This document shows positions 51,413 through 59,386 of a stretch of 64,000 nucleotides of DNA, in pieces; within the stretch, counting starts at the first letter, position 1, and every line of letters starts with the position of its first letter. The DNA comes from CAZGXI01 sp964529715 (GTDB taxonomy: Bacteria > Chloroflexota > Anaerolineae > Aggregatilineales > Ch27). The position numbers and the translations under genes are program-made. Below the pieces are notes generated by a model, which made no database searches, was not told where the DNA came from, and saw nothing but the letters and a program-made list of their open reading frames with translations. Where the stretch lies: contig CAZGXI010000025.1 of the NCBI GenBank assembly GCA_964529715.1, positions 1 to 64,000 on the forward strand. Reading direction: 5' to 3'.

Positions 51413-51438
51413 ACCGGTAGGGACATGTCCCTACCGGT
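51413..51438. repeat. Perfect 26-bp palindrome
   Basis: ACCGGTAGGGACA (51413-51425) is followed directly by its exact complement TGTCCCTACCGGT (51426-51438). It starts 3 bases after the stop of the small hypothetical gene and ends 10 bases before the peptidase stop (convergent genes). The core GGTAGGGA recurs at 1486. Confidence 0.75.
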
Positions 51439-51448
51439 AACAAAACGC

Positions 51449-52741
51449 TTAGTTCCCTGACCCGCCTGCCGGTCGCGGCGTGGGCAGGTTCGGCAGATTC
51501 GGCAGTTGGAACGGCGTGGCCGTCGGGGGCGGGCCGACCGGGTCCAGGCCCAGTGAGGCACGCCATTGGTTTTCTAGGTCCAGGAACGGGACGCCGGTAG
51601 CGATTTCGATGGTCTCGCCCATGCTGTGGCCGGGCATGGCTTCTAGGATGCGGCGGTGCGTCTCCAGGCCACCGTAGTTATCCAGCATCCAGGTGATGAA
51701 CACCTCCCCCATGTTGTAGCCCAGGCCGTTGCAGCCATCTGCCGACGTGGTGGAGACGCCCAGCGGTGGGCCGTCGCCCTGCATGGTGGGCAGGTCGTAT
51801 TGCTGCGCATAGGCAGCAATGCGCCCGAAAGCGTCGCGGGTGATGTAGCCGGACTGCCGCGCAAAGTATTCCGGCTGTCCCTCCTGCCACCAGGCCGGGC
51901 CGCTGCGGTTGAAATCCGACTGATAAAGGTGTGTCGTCTCGTGGACGATCACAGTCGCCAGGTCTTGCAGCCGCCAAGTTGCGGGGTCGTGGGAGGTGAT
52001 GACCTCCGGTCTGCGTCCACAGCGAGACAGGCGCTCCATCAATTCTTCTGGGGTACGCAAATCGGGCAGGCGTTGCAGGGTGTAGCCGGTTTCGGGGCTG
52101 GTGAAGCCTGCTGCGTCGGGGTTGTTGCCGCCAGATACGTATTCATCCCAGGCGTTGCCTTCTGGGAAGATGATCGCCAGCGGCTTGTAGCTGATCAGAC
52201 GGCCCCAGCCTTCTTCAAAGATGGGGCGCATCCGGGCCATCGTGTCGGCGACCATCTGGCCGAAGCTCTCGTCGAAGCCGAACCAGTACACCGTAATGTC
52301 TTCGGTATCCACACTGTACCATTCGCGGGTATGGTCGGCGTAGACGCCATGCTGCGGTTCGGTCTCAAAGATGTTGCCCGCGCTGTCGGTCAGCATCCAC
52401 CAGTAATCAAAATCGACCCAGGGGGGCAGGCCGCCGCCCTCGGTATAGGGATCGGCGATCCACGTACCAGTGGCGGCGTCGAAGTCTGCGTTCTCGCGGC
52501 TGCGTGTGCCGGATCGCAGACGGTAAAAGAGCACGGCGCGGGCGATGTCCCCACCGCTGCTGCTGGCCTTGATGGTGAACACCATCCCGCGTGGGTAATG
52601 CGACTCGAACGTAGTCTCTTCGATGGTAAACGTGGCGCCGTCCTGCGCCTGTGCTGCCGGGGCTGCCGACTGCAACATAGGCAGGGTGGTCAGTCCCAGG
52701 GCGATCAGCAGGACAAGGCTGATCAAACGCATTTGCCGCAT
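51449..52741 (-). CDS. Secreted MA-clan zinc metallopeptidase-like protein (second copy)
   Basis: A 430-residue exported paralogue of the protein at 25696-26967. It has a signal peptide (about 1-33, ending AQAQ), a beta-rich domain (FTIEETTFESHYPRGM), then the peptidase domain with HETTH (His267, Glu268, His271) and a likely third ligand Glu287 in WWQEGQPEYF, and a Pro-rich tail. Conserved shared segments (QHGVYADHTREW, DGCNGLGYNMG) show that both copies descend from one gene. The substrate is unknown. It is convergent with the small hypothetical gene. Confidence 0.87.
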   Translation of the reverse strand: MRQMRLISLVLLIALGLTTLPMLQSAAPAAQAQDGATFTIEETTFESHYPRGMVFTIKASSSGGDIARAVLFYRLRSGTRSRENADFDAATGTWIADPYTEGGGLPPWVDFDYWWMLTDSAGNIFETEPQHGVYADHTREWYSVDTEDITVYWFGFDESFGQMVADTMARMRPIFEEGWGRLISYKPLAIIFPEGNAWDEYVSGGNNPDAAGFTSPETGYTLQRLPDLRTPEELMERLSRCGRRPEVITSHDPATWRLQDLATVIVHETTHLYQSDFNRSGPAWWQEGQPEYFARQSGYITRDAFGRIAAYAQQYDLPTMQGDGPPLGVSTTSADGCNGLGYNMGEVFITWMLDNYGGLETHRRILEAMPGHSMGETIEIATGVPFLDLENQWRASLGLDPVGPPPTATPFQLPNLPNLPTPRPAGGSGN

Positions 52742-52786
52742 CGATCCCGATCCTTCTCCAAAAACGGCCTGAACGCTGCAAGATCA

Positions 52787-52809
52787 TAGCGACGGACACC
52801 GTCCGCCGC
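52787..52809. repeat. Imperfect copy of the GCGACGGAC inverted repeat
   Basis: GCGACGGAC (52789-52797), ACC loop and GTCCGCCGC (52801-52809) pair with one mismatch. It shares the TAGCGACGGAC arm with the element at 21686-21712. It lies between the second peptidase gene and fabI. Confidence 0.5.
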
Positions 52810-52840
52810 AAACGGACCGCTGAAAGCTGACGGCTGATAG

Positions 52841-53644
52841 CTACAAATTGAACGCCTGGCGCTGCTCTTCCGTGGTCGTGAGGCCGAGGATGTTGTAACC
52901 CGCATCCACGTAGATCGTCTCGCCGGTGACTTTGCTGCTCAGGTCAGAGGCCAGCCACAATGCCACGTTGCCCACATCCTCTTGGGAGACTAATGAGCGC
53001 AGCGGCGCGGCCTCTTCGCTGTATTTGAGCATCACGCGGAAGCCGGCAATGCCGCTGGCGGCCAGCGTCTTGATCGGCCCGGCGCTGATGGCGTTGACAC
53101 GAATCTGCTGGGGGCCGAGGTCGGCGGCCAGGTAGCGCACGGAGCATTCCAGGGCGGCCTTTGCCACTGCCATCACGTTGTAGCGCGGCATCACCTTTTC
53201 CGCCGCATAATAGCTGAGCGTGATGATGCTGCCGCCGTTGGTCATCAGCGGCGCGGCGCGCTTCGCCAGAGCGATCAGGCTGTAGGCGCTCGTCTCCAAG
53301 GCGATGCGGAAGCCCTCCCGGCTGATGTTTACGAATTCCCCAGACAGGTCTTCACGCGGGGCGAACGCGACGGCGTGTACCAGCGTGTCGATGCGGCCCA
53401 GCCGTTCGGCGGCTTTGGCGAACACGGCGTCTAGCTCGTCATCCTGGTTCACGTCGGCGCGCTCGACGAACGTGCAGCCGATTTCTTCGGCCAGGGGAAA
53501 GACGCGCTTCTCCAGTTCAGGGATGGCGTAGCTGAGGCCGATGGTTGCCCCCTGACTGTGTAAGGCTTTGGCAATCCCCCAGGCAATCGAATTTTTATTG
53601 GCGACGCCGAAGATCAGCGCCGTCTTGCCGTCCATAAGGCCCAT
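52841..53644 (-). CDS. fabI: Enoyl-[acyl-carrier-protein] reductase (NADH)
   Basis: Last step of the type II fatty-acid elongation cycle, reducing trans-2-enoyl-ACP. The 267-residue protein has the FabI nucleotide-binding start MDGKTALIFGVANKNSIAWG, the catalytic Tyr-x6-Lys segment YNVMAVAKAALE, and the substrate-loop region ISAGPIKTLAASGIAGF. The ATG at 53644 is preceded by AAAGGAG at a good distance. Longer upstream extensions lack support. Triclosan-type inhibitors target this family. Confidence 0.96.
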   Translation of the reverse strand: MGLMDGKTALIFGVANKNSIAWGIAKALHSQGATIGLSYAIPELEKRVFPLAEEIGCTFVERADVNQDDELDAVFAKAAERLGRIDTLVHAVAFAPREDLSGEFVNISREGFRIALETSAYSLIALAKRAAPLMTNGGSIITLSYYAAEKVMPRYNVMAVAKAALECSVRYLAADLGPQQIRVNAISAGPIKTLAASGIAGFRVMLKYSEEAAPLRSLVSQEDVGNVALWLASDLSSKVTGETIYVDAGYNILGLTTTEEQRQAFNL

Positions 53645-54269
53645 GTCTATCGACTCCTTTGGTAAAGAATAGCGCCGATTGTATCCTGTTTTTCCGCCGG
53701 AGACGCCCCCAATCGCGTCCCGTCTGGCCTGCAAATAGAACGCTTTGAACGGCTTTTCGATACGTGCGAATCGCCCCCAATCCAGAGGCGCCGTAGAAAG
53801 CGTGGGGAAGGGCGGTCATGAGCGGTAGATGGTTGGCTCCGGAGTGTGCATGACAACTTCCTTACGCTATACAGCAGCATTGCCAGGCCCGATGCAGAGT
53901 TTACCCGTTCTGGTGTGGCAGGTGTAGGGGATGATCCGGGCCGCAATCTGGGTGTATACTGGGAACGTGGCGGCAATGCGAACGGCCCGGAGACGCCGAC
54001 TCCGGGCCGTTCGTAAGGAGGAGAAAGAAGAGATTTCGCCCTTCATGCTATATCATAGGCCTTTTCCGTCGATTTACCTGACGGATTCCCTACGATTTCC
54101 CTACGGAATCTCTACGCTGTTGTCTGAGAAGATGCGCAGCTTTATGCTGTTTTTAATCTTGTTGGGTACTGTTAGGTGCTGTCGGGCCTGGGCCTGCCCT
54201 GTGTTAGCCTGTTGTCAGGCCCGGTGGGTGCGCTGCCTGGCCTGATTGCCTGTTGGAGTAGACGAACGG
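53645..54269. other. Intergenic region with a very strong hairpin and direct repeats
   Basis: 625 bases with no supportable gene. A perfect 14-bp stem lies at 53979-54013, then an ideal ribosome-binding sequence AAGGAGGAG (54015-54023) without a fitting start codon. Partial repeats of ATTCCCTACG/ATTTCCCTACG lie at about 54085-54115, and a GGCCTG/CAGGCC pairing lies near 54185-54225. TATACT (53954) could be a promoter -10, so a small RNA or a leader is possible. Confidence 0.45.
53979..54013 (+). ncRNA. Strong hairpin, possible small RNA or leader element
   Basis: CGAACGGCCCGGAG (53979-53992) and CTCCGGGCCGTTCG (54000-54013) form a perfect 14-bp stem with a 7-base loop. TATACT lies 20 bases upstream. 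The stem is followed by AAGGAGGAG rather than a T-run, so it is unlikely to be a terminator. Function is unknown. Confidence 0.4.
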
Positions 54270-55292
54270 ATGAATCACAAGATCAATGTGCTGGTGACGG
54301 TCCGCCTGCGGGATGAGCAGTTGGCGCGGCTGCGGGCGCAGTTCCCACGCCTAGACATCCGCCTGTACCCGGCGCAGGCGGTGGGGGAAATCTCCCCAGA
54401 TGTGTGGGCCGAGGTCGAGGTGTTGTTCACGCCGGACGTGCTGCCGGACCGCGAGCTGGCTCCCCGGTTACGCTGGGTGCAGGCAACCTCTGCCGGCGTG
54501 GATCATATCCTCAAACACCCACTCTTTGAAAAACGAGATGTCATCCTGACGACAGCCAGCGGCATTCATGCCGTCACGATGGCCGAGTATGCACTGGCGA
54601 TGGTGCTGGCCTTTGCCCATCGCCTGCCCACCATGATCGCCCGGCAGGCGGCCCACGATTGGCCCAAAGACCGCTTTCAGTTGTTTGAGCCGCGTCCTGT
54701 GCGCGGCGCCACACTCGGCATCGTCGGGTATGGCAGTATCGGGCGGGAGACGGCCCGGCTGGCCCAGGCGTTCGGCATGGAGGTGTTGGCGACCAAGCGC
54801 GATGCGATGCGCCCGGAGGACCGCGCCTGTTATATCGAGCCGGGCACGGGCGACCCAGAAGGCGCCCTGGTGAACCGTCTGTATCCACCAGAAGCCCTGA
54901 AGTCGATGCTCAAAGAGTGTGACTATGTGGTGATTCTGCTTCCGCGCACGCCCGCAACGCTGGGCATGTTCGACGCTGAGGCCGTTGCCGCTATGAAGCC
55001 CGGCGCGGTGCTGATCAACCTGGGGCGGGGCGGGGTGGTGGACGAACAGGCGGTGCTCAAGGCATTACAATCCGGCGCGCTGGGCGGGGCCGCCTTCGAC
55101 GTATTCGAGACCGAACCCCTGCCGCCGGACAGCCCATTGTGGAACGCGCCAAACCTGATTATCAGCCCGCACATCGGCGGGAACATGCCGGATTATATCG
55201 GCAAGGCGCTGGATGTTTTCGCAGCCAACCTGGAACGCTACCTGCGCGGGCACGATCTGCTCAATGTGGTCGATTGGGAGCATGGTTATTGA
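54270..55292 (+). CDS. D-2-hydroxyacid dehydrogenase
   Basis: A 340-residue NAD(P)-dependent oxidoreductase of the D-isomer-specific 2-hydroxyacid family. It has the nucleotide loop LGIVGYGSIGRETAR, catalytic Arg in NLGRGGVVDEQAV, Glu in DVFETEPLPPDS and His in SPHIGGNMPDY. Typical substrates are glyoxylate, hydroxypyruvate or similar; the exact one is not predictable. I use ATG 54270 (MNHKINV). GGAG lies 12 bases upstream, and an in-frame ATG-free extension to 54246 is less likely. Confidence 0.93.
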   Translation: MNHKINVLVTVRLRDEQLARLRAQFPRLDIRLYPAQAVGEISPDVWAEVEVLFTPDVLPDRELAPRLRWVQATSAGVDHILKHPLFEKRDVILTTASGIHAVTMAEYALAMVLAFAHRLPTMIARQAAHDWPKDRFQLFEPRPVRGATLGIVGYGSIGRETARLAQAFGMEVLATKRDAMRPEDRACYIEPGTGDPEGALVNRLYPPEALKSMLKECDYVVILLPRTPATLGMFDAEAVAAMKPGAVLINLGRGGVVDEQAVLKALQSGALGGAAFDVFETEPLPPDSPLWNAPNLIISPHIGGNMPDYIGKALDVFAANLERYLRGHDLLNVVDWEHGY

Positions 55293-55324
55293 GCCGGGCG
55301 CGCAACCGGTCTGTCTGCCTTGCG

Positions 55325-55330
55325 TATAAT
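55325..55330 (+). promoter_or_regulatory. -10 box before the small hypothetical gene
   Basis: TATAAT (55325-55330) lies 65 bases before the ATG at 55396. No good -35 box is seen, so this rests on the -10 match alone. Confidence 0.4.
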
Positions 55331-55395
55331 CAGATAGAGTCCGGCACAACCCGGCCCGTGTTGCTCGTAAGAATTGGTTGGAGGCATAGAAGAAC

Positions 55396-55698
55396 ATGAC
55401 CGAGCAAGAAACACCCCAGGCCGCCCAGGAAGAACCGCTGCGCCAGGAGGGGGAAAGCGTGATGGAAGCCTTCGCGCGCTACCAGCGCAAAGCATTCGAC
55501 GAGAGTTGCCAGGCCATCGAGGCGTTGATCCCGGAGGGCTTCAAGGTGCACAGCCGTGAGGCGCGCCGCGCATTCCTGATGTCGCTCAAGGTCGTGGCCG
55601 AAAGCCTGGCCGAAAAGTTCGAGCAGGCCGCCGAGTCCGCTGAGGAAGAACCCCCCAGCACCACCGGCAAGACGAAGGTGCGCGTCGAAGTCAGCTAG
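55396..55698 (+). CDS. Hypothetical 100-residue acidic protein
   Basis: A small, charged, probably helical cytoplasmic protein of no family I recognise. The ends are Glu/Gln/Pro-rich and look disordered. The middle (VMEAFARYQRKAFDESCQAI and SLKVVAESLAEKFEQ) forms two amphipathic helices. GGAGG lies upstream and a TATAAT box precedes it, so expression is plausible. It is convergent with the Nudix gene across a hairpin. Confidence 0.65.
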   Translation: MTEQETPQAAQEEPLRQEGESVMEAFARYQRKAFDESCQAIEALIPEGFKVHSREARRAFLMSLKVVAESLAEKFEQAAESAEEEPPSTTGKTKVRVEVS

Positions 55699-55731
55699 AA
55701 GCCGTTGGTCGTTAGCGGTTAGCGTACTCAG

Positions 55732-55760
55732 CCGCCGGACTCAGATTTAGGGTCCGGCGG
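55732..55760. terminator. Hairpin terminator between convergent genes
   Basis: CCGCCGGAC (55732-55740) pairs perfectly with GTCCGGCGG (55752-55760) around an 11-base loop, followed on the plus strand by a T-rich stretch (TTGCTTGCTTCTTC). It probably ends both the small hypothetical gene and the Nudix operon. Confidence 0.6.
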
Positions 55761-55772
55761 TTGCTTGCTTCT

Positions 55773-56297
55773 TCAGCGTGGTGGCCCGATTTCGACCTTG
55801 TCTTCCAGGTAGATCGTCCGGTTTTCTTCCAGGGCGGCCAGAGCGAAGGGCAGCCGCCGGGCAAGCATGGGGGTGAGCAGGTGCGCGGCCTCGTCCGGCG
55901 AGCAGAAGCGGTATCCGGCGAGTTCGTCTGTGGGCAGGCGGATCGCCGCAATCTGATCGTTGGTCAACACGCCGCCGTAAAAGATGAACTGGAGGCTCTC
56001 GGTTTTCGTGCCCTGCGGTGATTGATACTCGACACACAAGAGCTGATACACGGGCAGATCAAGCCCCAATTCCTCGCGGACTTCCCGTCTGCACGCCGTG
56101 TAGGGCGACTCGTCGCGGTCCACCGTCCCGCCGGGAATCAGCCAGCCGTCGCGGTAGGTCGGCTTGACGATCAGAATGCCGCCCGTTTTATCGAAAAACA
56201 AGGCTCCTGCCGCCATGCGTTTGCCAGGTAGGGTTGTGGTGAAGTCGTCGGACGGATTTGTGGTCACCGGGTTTCCCTTGTATGTGGCGTAGGGCAT
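55773..56297 (-). CDS. Nudix hydrolase
   Basis: A 174-residue Nudix-fold pyrophosphohydrolase. The Nudix box is complete: G-x5-E in GTVDRDE, followed by REVREELGL with the metal-binding glutamates. It hydrolyses nucleoside-diphosphate-X compounds; the substrate is not predictable. Its ATG follows directly after the stop of the UbiB-type kinase gene with no gap, so it is the last gene of the ArsA-UbiB-Nudix operon. Confidence 0.92.
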   Translation of the reverse strand: MPYATYKGNPVTTNPSDDFTTTLPGKRMAAGALFFDKTGGILIVKPTYRDGWLIPGGTVDRDESPYTACRREVREELGLDLPVYQLLCVEYQSPQGTKTESLQFIFYGGVLTNDQIAAIRLPTDELAGYRFCSPDEAAHLLTPMLARRLPFALAALEENRTIYLEDKVEIGPPR

Positions 56298-58133
56298 TTA
56301 CCCGCCGCGCCGCGTGATCAGGATCAGGAAAGCGACGAAGGTCAGCGCGAAGCCCGCCATGCCCAGGTCGCGTTCGGCGTTCACATATAGCAGGGTGCTG
56401 CACAGAAGCAGACTGGCGAAGATCAGGCTGAGCACGATCTGTCGTCCGGTGCGTTCCAGGCGCGCCAGACGGCGCTCGAAATCCTCGGTCATTTTGGCGT
56501 AAAAGGACAGGTCACCCCGTTCGGCGCGAGAAAGCACGGTATCTGCCTGGAGGGGCAGCGTGACCGCGCGGGTGAGCAATTTGCGCCCAGTATCGAGCGC
56601 GGCGCTGACGGTCTCTGGCGTGAGCAGGGCGCGCACATTGTCCCAGGTCAGCAGGCTATCCCAGCCGCGCCGCGCCGTGTCTGCGCTGTCCTCGGCCAGG
56701 AGGCCCTGTACGAACGGCTGCATCGCTTTCCAGGGATCAAAGGTTGGGTCCAGGCCGGTGCACATGCCGCTCAGAATGCCTACCGTTCGGCCCAGGTAGA
56801 CGAAGTCCTGTGGGACCTGAAAGGGCAGGGTGTAGAGGATGTCGCTGAACTGGCGGGCCATGCCGCGCATGACGGCGTAGTCTACCTGGTAGAGCTGGCT
56901 CATGTTCAGCCCCCACACCTGGTCGAAAATCGCCTGGGTGGCCTCGGCAATACGGTGTGTGTCGGCTCCTGGCAGCAGCACGCCCAACTGCATGTAGCTC
57001 TGCACCATGCGCCCCACGTCGCGCGTGATGACGGCGATCAGCGTTTCGCGCAGCCCGGCGGCGATCTGCGGCGTCAGGCGGCCGGTCATGCCGAAGTCTA
57101 CGAAGATCAGGTAGAAGGGGCGGCTCCTGCCTGCCTGCGGCTTCGTCCCGTTAGCCCCGGTGGGCAGAGGATAGATGAAGATGTTGCCAGGGTGCGGATC
57201 AGCGTGGAAAAAATGCTGGACGAAAATTTGCTCCAGATAGGTGTCTAGCAGCCGCTGCGCAACCGTGCGGCGGTCGATCCCGGCGGCTTCCAGGGCGGCG
57301 TAATCGTTCAGCTTGATCGCCGTCACGTCTTCTAGGGTCAGCACCCGGCGGGTGGTCAGGTCGTGGTGGACGGCAGGGATATACACCCCCATGTTATCGG
57401 CGAACATGGCGGCAAAGCGTTCGGCGTTTTGCGCCTCGTGCTGGTAATCCAGTTCCTCCCACAACACGCGCGCGAACTCATCCAGCAGCATCGGCACGTT
57501 GACCCGACGCGCGATGAAGGGAAAATACATGGCGAGCCGCGCTACCACACTCAGCGCGCTCAGATCGGTGTGGACAATATTCTCAATGCCGGGGCGCTGC
57601 ACCTTGACCACTACGCGGCTGCCGTCGGGTAGTTGAGCGCGGTGTACCTGGCCCAGCGACGCCGCTGCGACCGGGGTTTCATCCAGCCAGGCGAAGCGGC
57701 TGCGCCAGTCGGGGCCAAGCTCGCCGACGAGCGTCCGCGCGATGTGTTGAAAGGGCACCGTGGGCACCTCGTCTTGCAGACCGGCCAGTTCGCCGATGAT
57801 CTCTGGCGGCAGAATGTCCATTCGCGTGGAAACAAACTGTCCCAGTTTGATCATCACCCCACCCAGCCGGACGGCCAGCTCACGAAAGGCGCGTGCCCAG
57901 CCGCGAAAGCGCCCCATTTCCCCGACTTTGACCAGCCCCGGCCCGAACACCTGCCGTACGATCAGATACCACCACACGATCCGTCCGAACAGGCCGACGA
58001 AGAAGAACACAATGCGCAGGTAACGCAATGGGTTCAGGCGGTAAGGCGTTGCGGTTCCCGACGGCGCGGCAGGCGGCGCGCCCTCAGGCGGCGGCAAAAT
58101 GGATACTGAGCATGGACTCATCAAACTTTGCAT
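56298..58133 (-). CDS. UbiB/ABC1 (AarF) atypical kinase
   Basis: A 611-residue protein of the ABC1/UbiB/AarF family, atypical kinases or ATPases linked to quinone and lipid metabolism. The family-specific KxGQ motif lies in MIKLGQFVSTRMDILP, and the Ala-rich loop that replaces the usual Gly loop is VAAASLGQVHRA. VVKVQRPGIE has the ATP-binding Lys, HADPHPGNIF is the catalytic loop and FVDFGMTG the metal-binding motif. Two C-terminal membrane helices (about 560-605) anchor it. The start is uncertain: the ATG at 58133 overlaps the ArsA gene by 50 bases, and 58121 is possible. Confidence 0.92.
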   Translation of the reverse strand: MQSLMSPCSVSILPPPEGAPPAAPSGTATPYRLNPLRYLRIVFFFVGLFGRIVWWYLIVRQVFGPGLVKVGEMGRFRGWARAFRELAVRLGGVMIKLGQFVSTRMDILPPEIIGELAGLQDEVPTVPFQHIARTLVGELGPDWRSRFAWLDETPVAAASLGQVHRAQLPDGSRVVVKVQRPGIENIVHTDLSALSVVARLAMYFPFIARRVNVPMLLDEFARVLWEELDYQHEAQNAERFAAMFADNMGVYIPAVHHDLTTRRVLTLEDVTAIKLNDYAALEAAGIDRRTVAQRLLDTYLEQIFVQHFFHADPHPGNIFIYPLPTGANGTKPQAGRSRPFYLIFVDFGMTGRLTPQIAAGLRETLIAVITRDVGRMVQSYMQLGVLLPGADTHRIAEATQAIFDQVWGLNMSQLYQVDYAVMRGMARQFSDILYTLPFQVPQDFVYLGRTVGILSGMCTGLDPTFDPWKAMQPFVQGLLAEDSADTARRGWDSLLTWDNVRALLTPETVSAALDTGRKLLTRAVTLPLQADTVLSRAERGDLSFYAKMTEDFERRLARLERTGRQIVLSLIFASLLLCSTLLYVNAERDLGMAGFALTFVAFLILITRRGG

Positions 58134-59253
58134 CGACGATTTCCAGGTGATGGAGCGCGTAAGGCAAAACGATGTTGCGGCGATAGGGTCCCACGCGCAG
58201 AGTCAGTTCGTCTGCCGAGCGGAACACGTCCATGTCCGTCTTGTCGGCGAAGGGCAGCGGAACGCGCAGATAGTACCCGCTTTGGCCGTCTGGGGCGATG
58301 CTGTGCGTCTGTCCCCGGAACAAAAGCTGCGCCGGGTTCGAGTCGCCGTAGAGAGCGTCGGCCAGGGTGCGCAGCGCATCGAAGCCGCCCATCTCATGTT
58401 GGAACAGCGGCGCCTTAAAGAGCGGCAGTTCCCCAAAGGCCTCAGTGATCAGCTTGAGGTTCTGGGCCTGGGAATCTTTCCAGGCCGCGAAGTAAGGATC
58501 CGTGACGGAGTCAGGGATGATGCGGTTGCAGATCACCGCGTCGGTCGGATAGCCATACAGGCTGAGATAGGTGTAGGTGCGCTGCGTTTCTTTGATGACC
58601 ATCTTTTCGGCGTTGATCACCAACCGCAGGCTGCTCATGTCGGGGTCAGCCAGGATGCCGCGCACCTTGTCCAGCGTCTTGAACAGGCTGTTCACCTGTC
58701 CCCAGGCGTCGTTGTCGGGCAGGTCTGCGCCCAGCGCCAGTTTGCCAAGCGGTCGCAACAGCAGCCCCGCGCCGCGCGCGAGATTAAGGATTTTCTCGAA
58801 CCACCAGCGGCTCACGTCGGGCAGGCTGAGCAGGCGCAGCGTCTCGGCAGTCGGAGCAGCATCGACCACCAGTACATCGTGTTGGCCATCCTCCACAAAC
58901 TTGTTGATCCACAGCAGGTGTGCGCCTTCCTCTAGCCCTGGCAGGATGGTCACTTCCTCGGCGATGATGTCCTGTGCGCCGCGCTGCGTGAACAGCGACA
59001 CCATGTACTGCTGAAAGCGCCCCCAGTACTTCTCCATCGAATAGCGGGCATCCACTTCCTGCGCCCACAGGTTGTCGTGAATCTGGATCGGCTCCGGGCC
59101 GATCTTCACGTCGAGCGAGTCGGCCAGGCTGTGTGCCGTGTCGGTGCTGATAACAATGGTTCGCAGGCCCATTTCGGCGCAGCGCAGCGCCGTCGCGGCG
59201 GAGATGCTGGTTTTGCCGACGCCGCCCTTGCCGGTGTGGACGATGATACGCAT
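58084..59253 (-). CDS. ArsA/Get3-family ATPase
   Basis: A 389-residue deviant P-loop ATPase. The N-terminal HTGKGGVGKTSISAATAL is the signature, with Switch I STDTAHSLADSL and the Asp-rich VLVVDAAPTAETLRLLSLP. Members move arsenite out with ArsB, or in Get3 guide tail-anchored proteins to membranes. No ArsB or ArsR gene is nearby. The adjacent UbiB-type membrane protein gene, overlapping by 50 bases, suggests a membrane-protein or lipid-linked role rather than arsenic resistance. Confidence 0.9.
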   Translation of the reverse strand: MRIIVHTGKGGVGKTSISAATALRCAEMGLRTIVISTDTAHSLADSLDVKIGPEPIQIHDNLWAQEVDARYSMEKYWGRFQQYMVSLFTQRGAQDIIAEEVTILPGLEEGAHLLWINKFVEDGQHDVLVVDAAPTAETLRLLSLPDVSRWWFEKILNLARGAGLLLRPLGKLALGADLPDNDAWGQVNSLFKTLDKVRGILADPDMSSLRLVINAEKMVIKETQRTYTYLSLYGYPTDAVICNRIIPDSVTDPYFAAWKDSQAQNLKLITEAFGELPLFKAPLFQHEMGGFDALRTLADALYGDSNPAQLLFRGQTHSIAPDGQSGYYLRVPLPFADKTDMDVFRSADELTLRVGPYRRNIVLPYALHHLEIVDAKFDESMLSIHFAAA

Positions 59254-59386
59254 GAACGACTCCTATGCAGTCCCCACGACCTATTGAATGTTGAACACTA
59301 TTGTATACGCGCGTCGGGCAGAAGGGTTCTACGGCGTTCCACAGGTAGCTCGCTCGGCGGAGGAAAGGCAGGAGTGAATGTCAGGA

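Noticed and set aside
53931..54245. Open frame of about 100 codons in the fabI-dehydrogenase gap
   Set aside because: Low-quality composition (Cys/Arg/Trp-rich end), no plausible start near the ribosome-binding sequence (an in-frame ATT at 54033 would be needed), and hairpin sequence in its first half.
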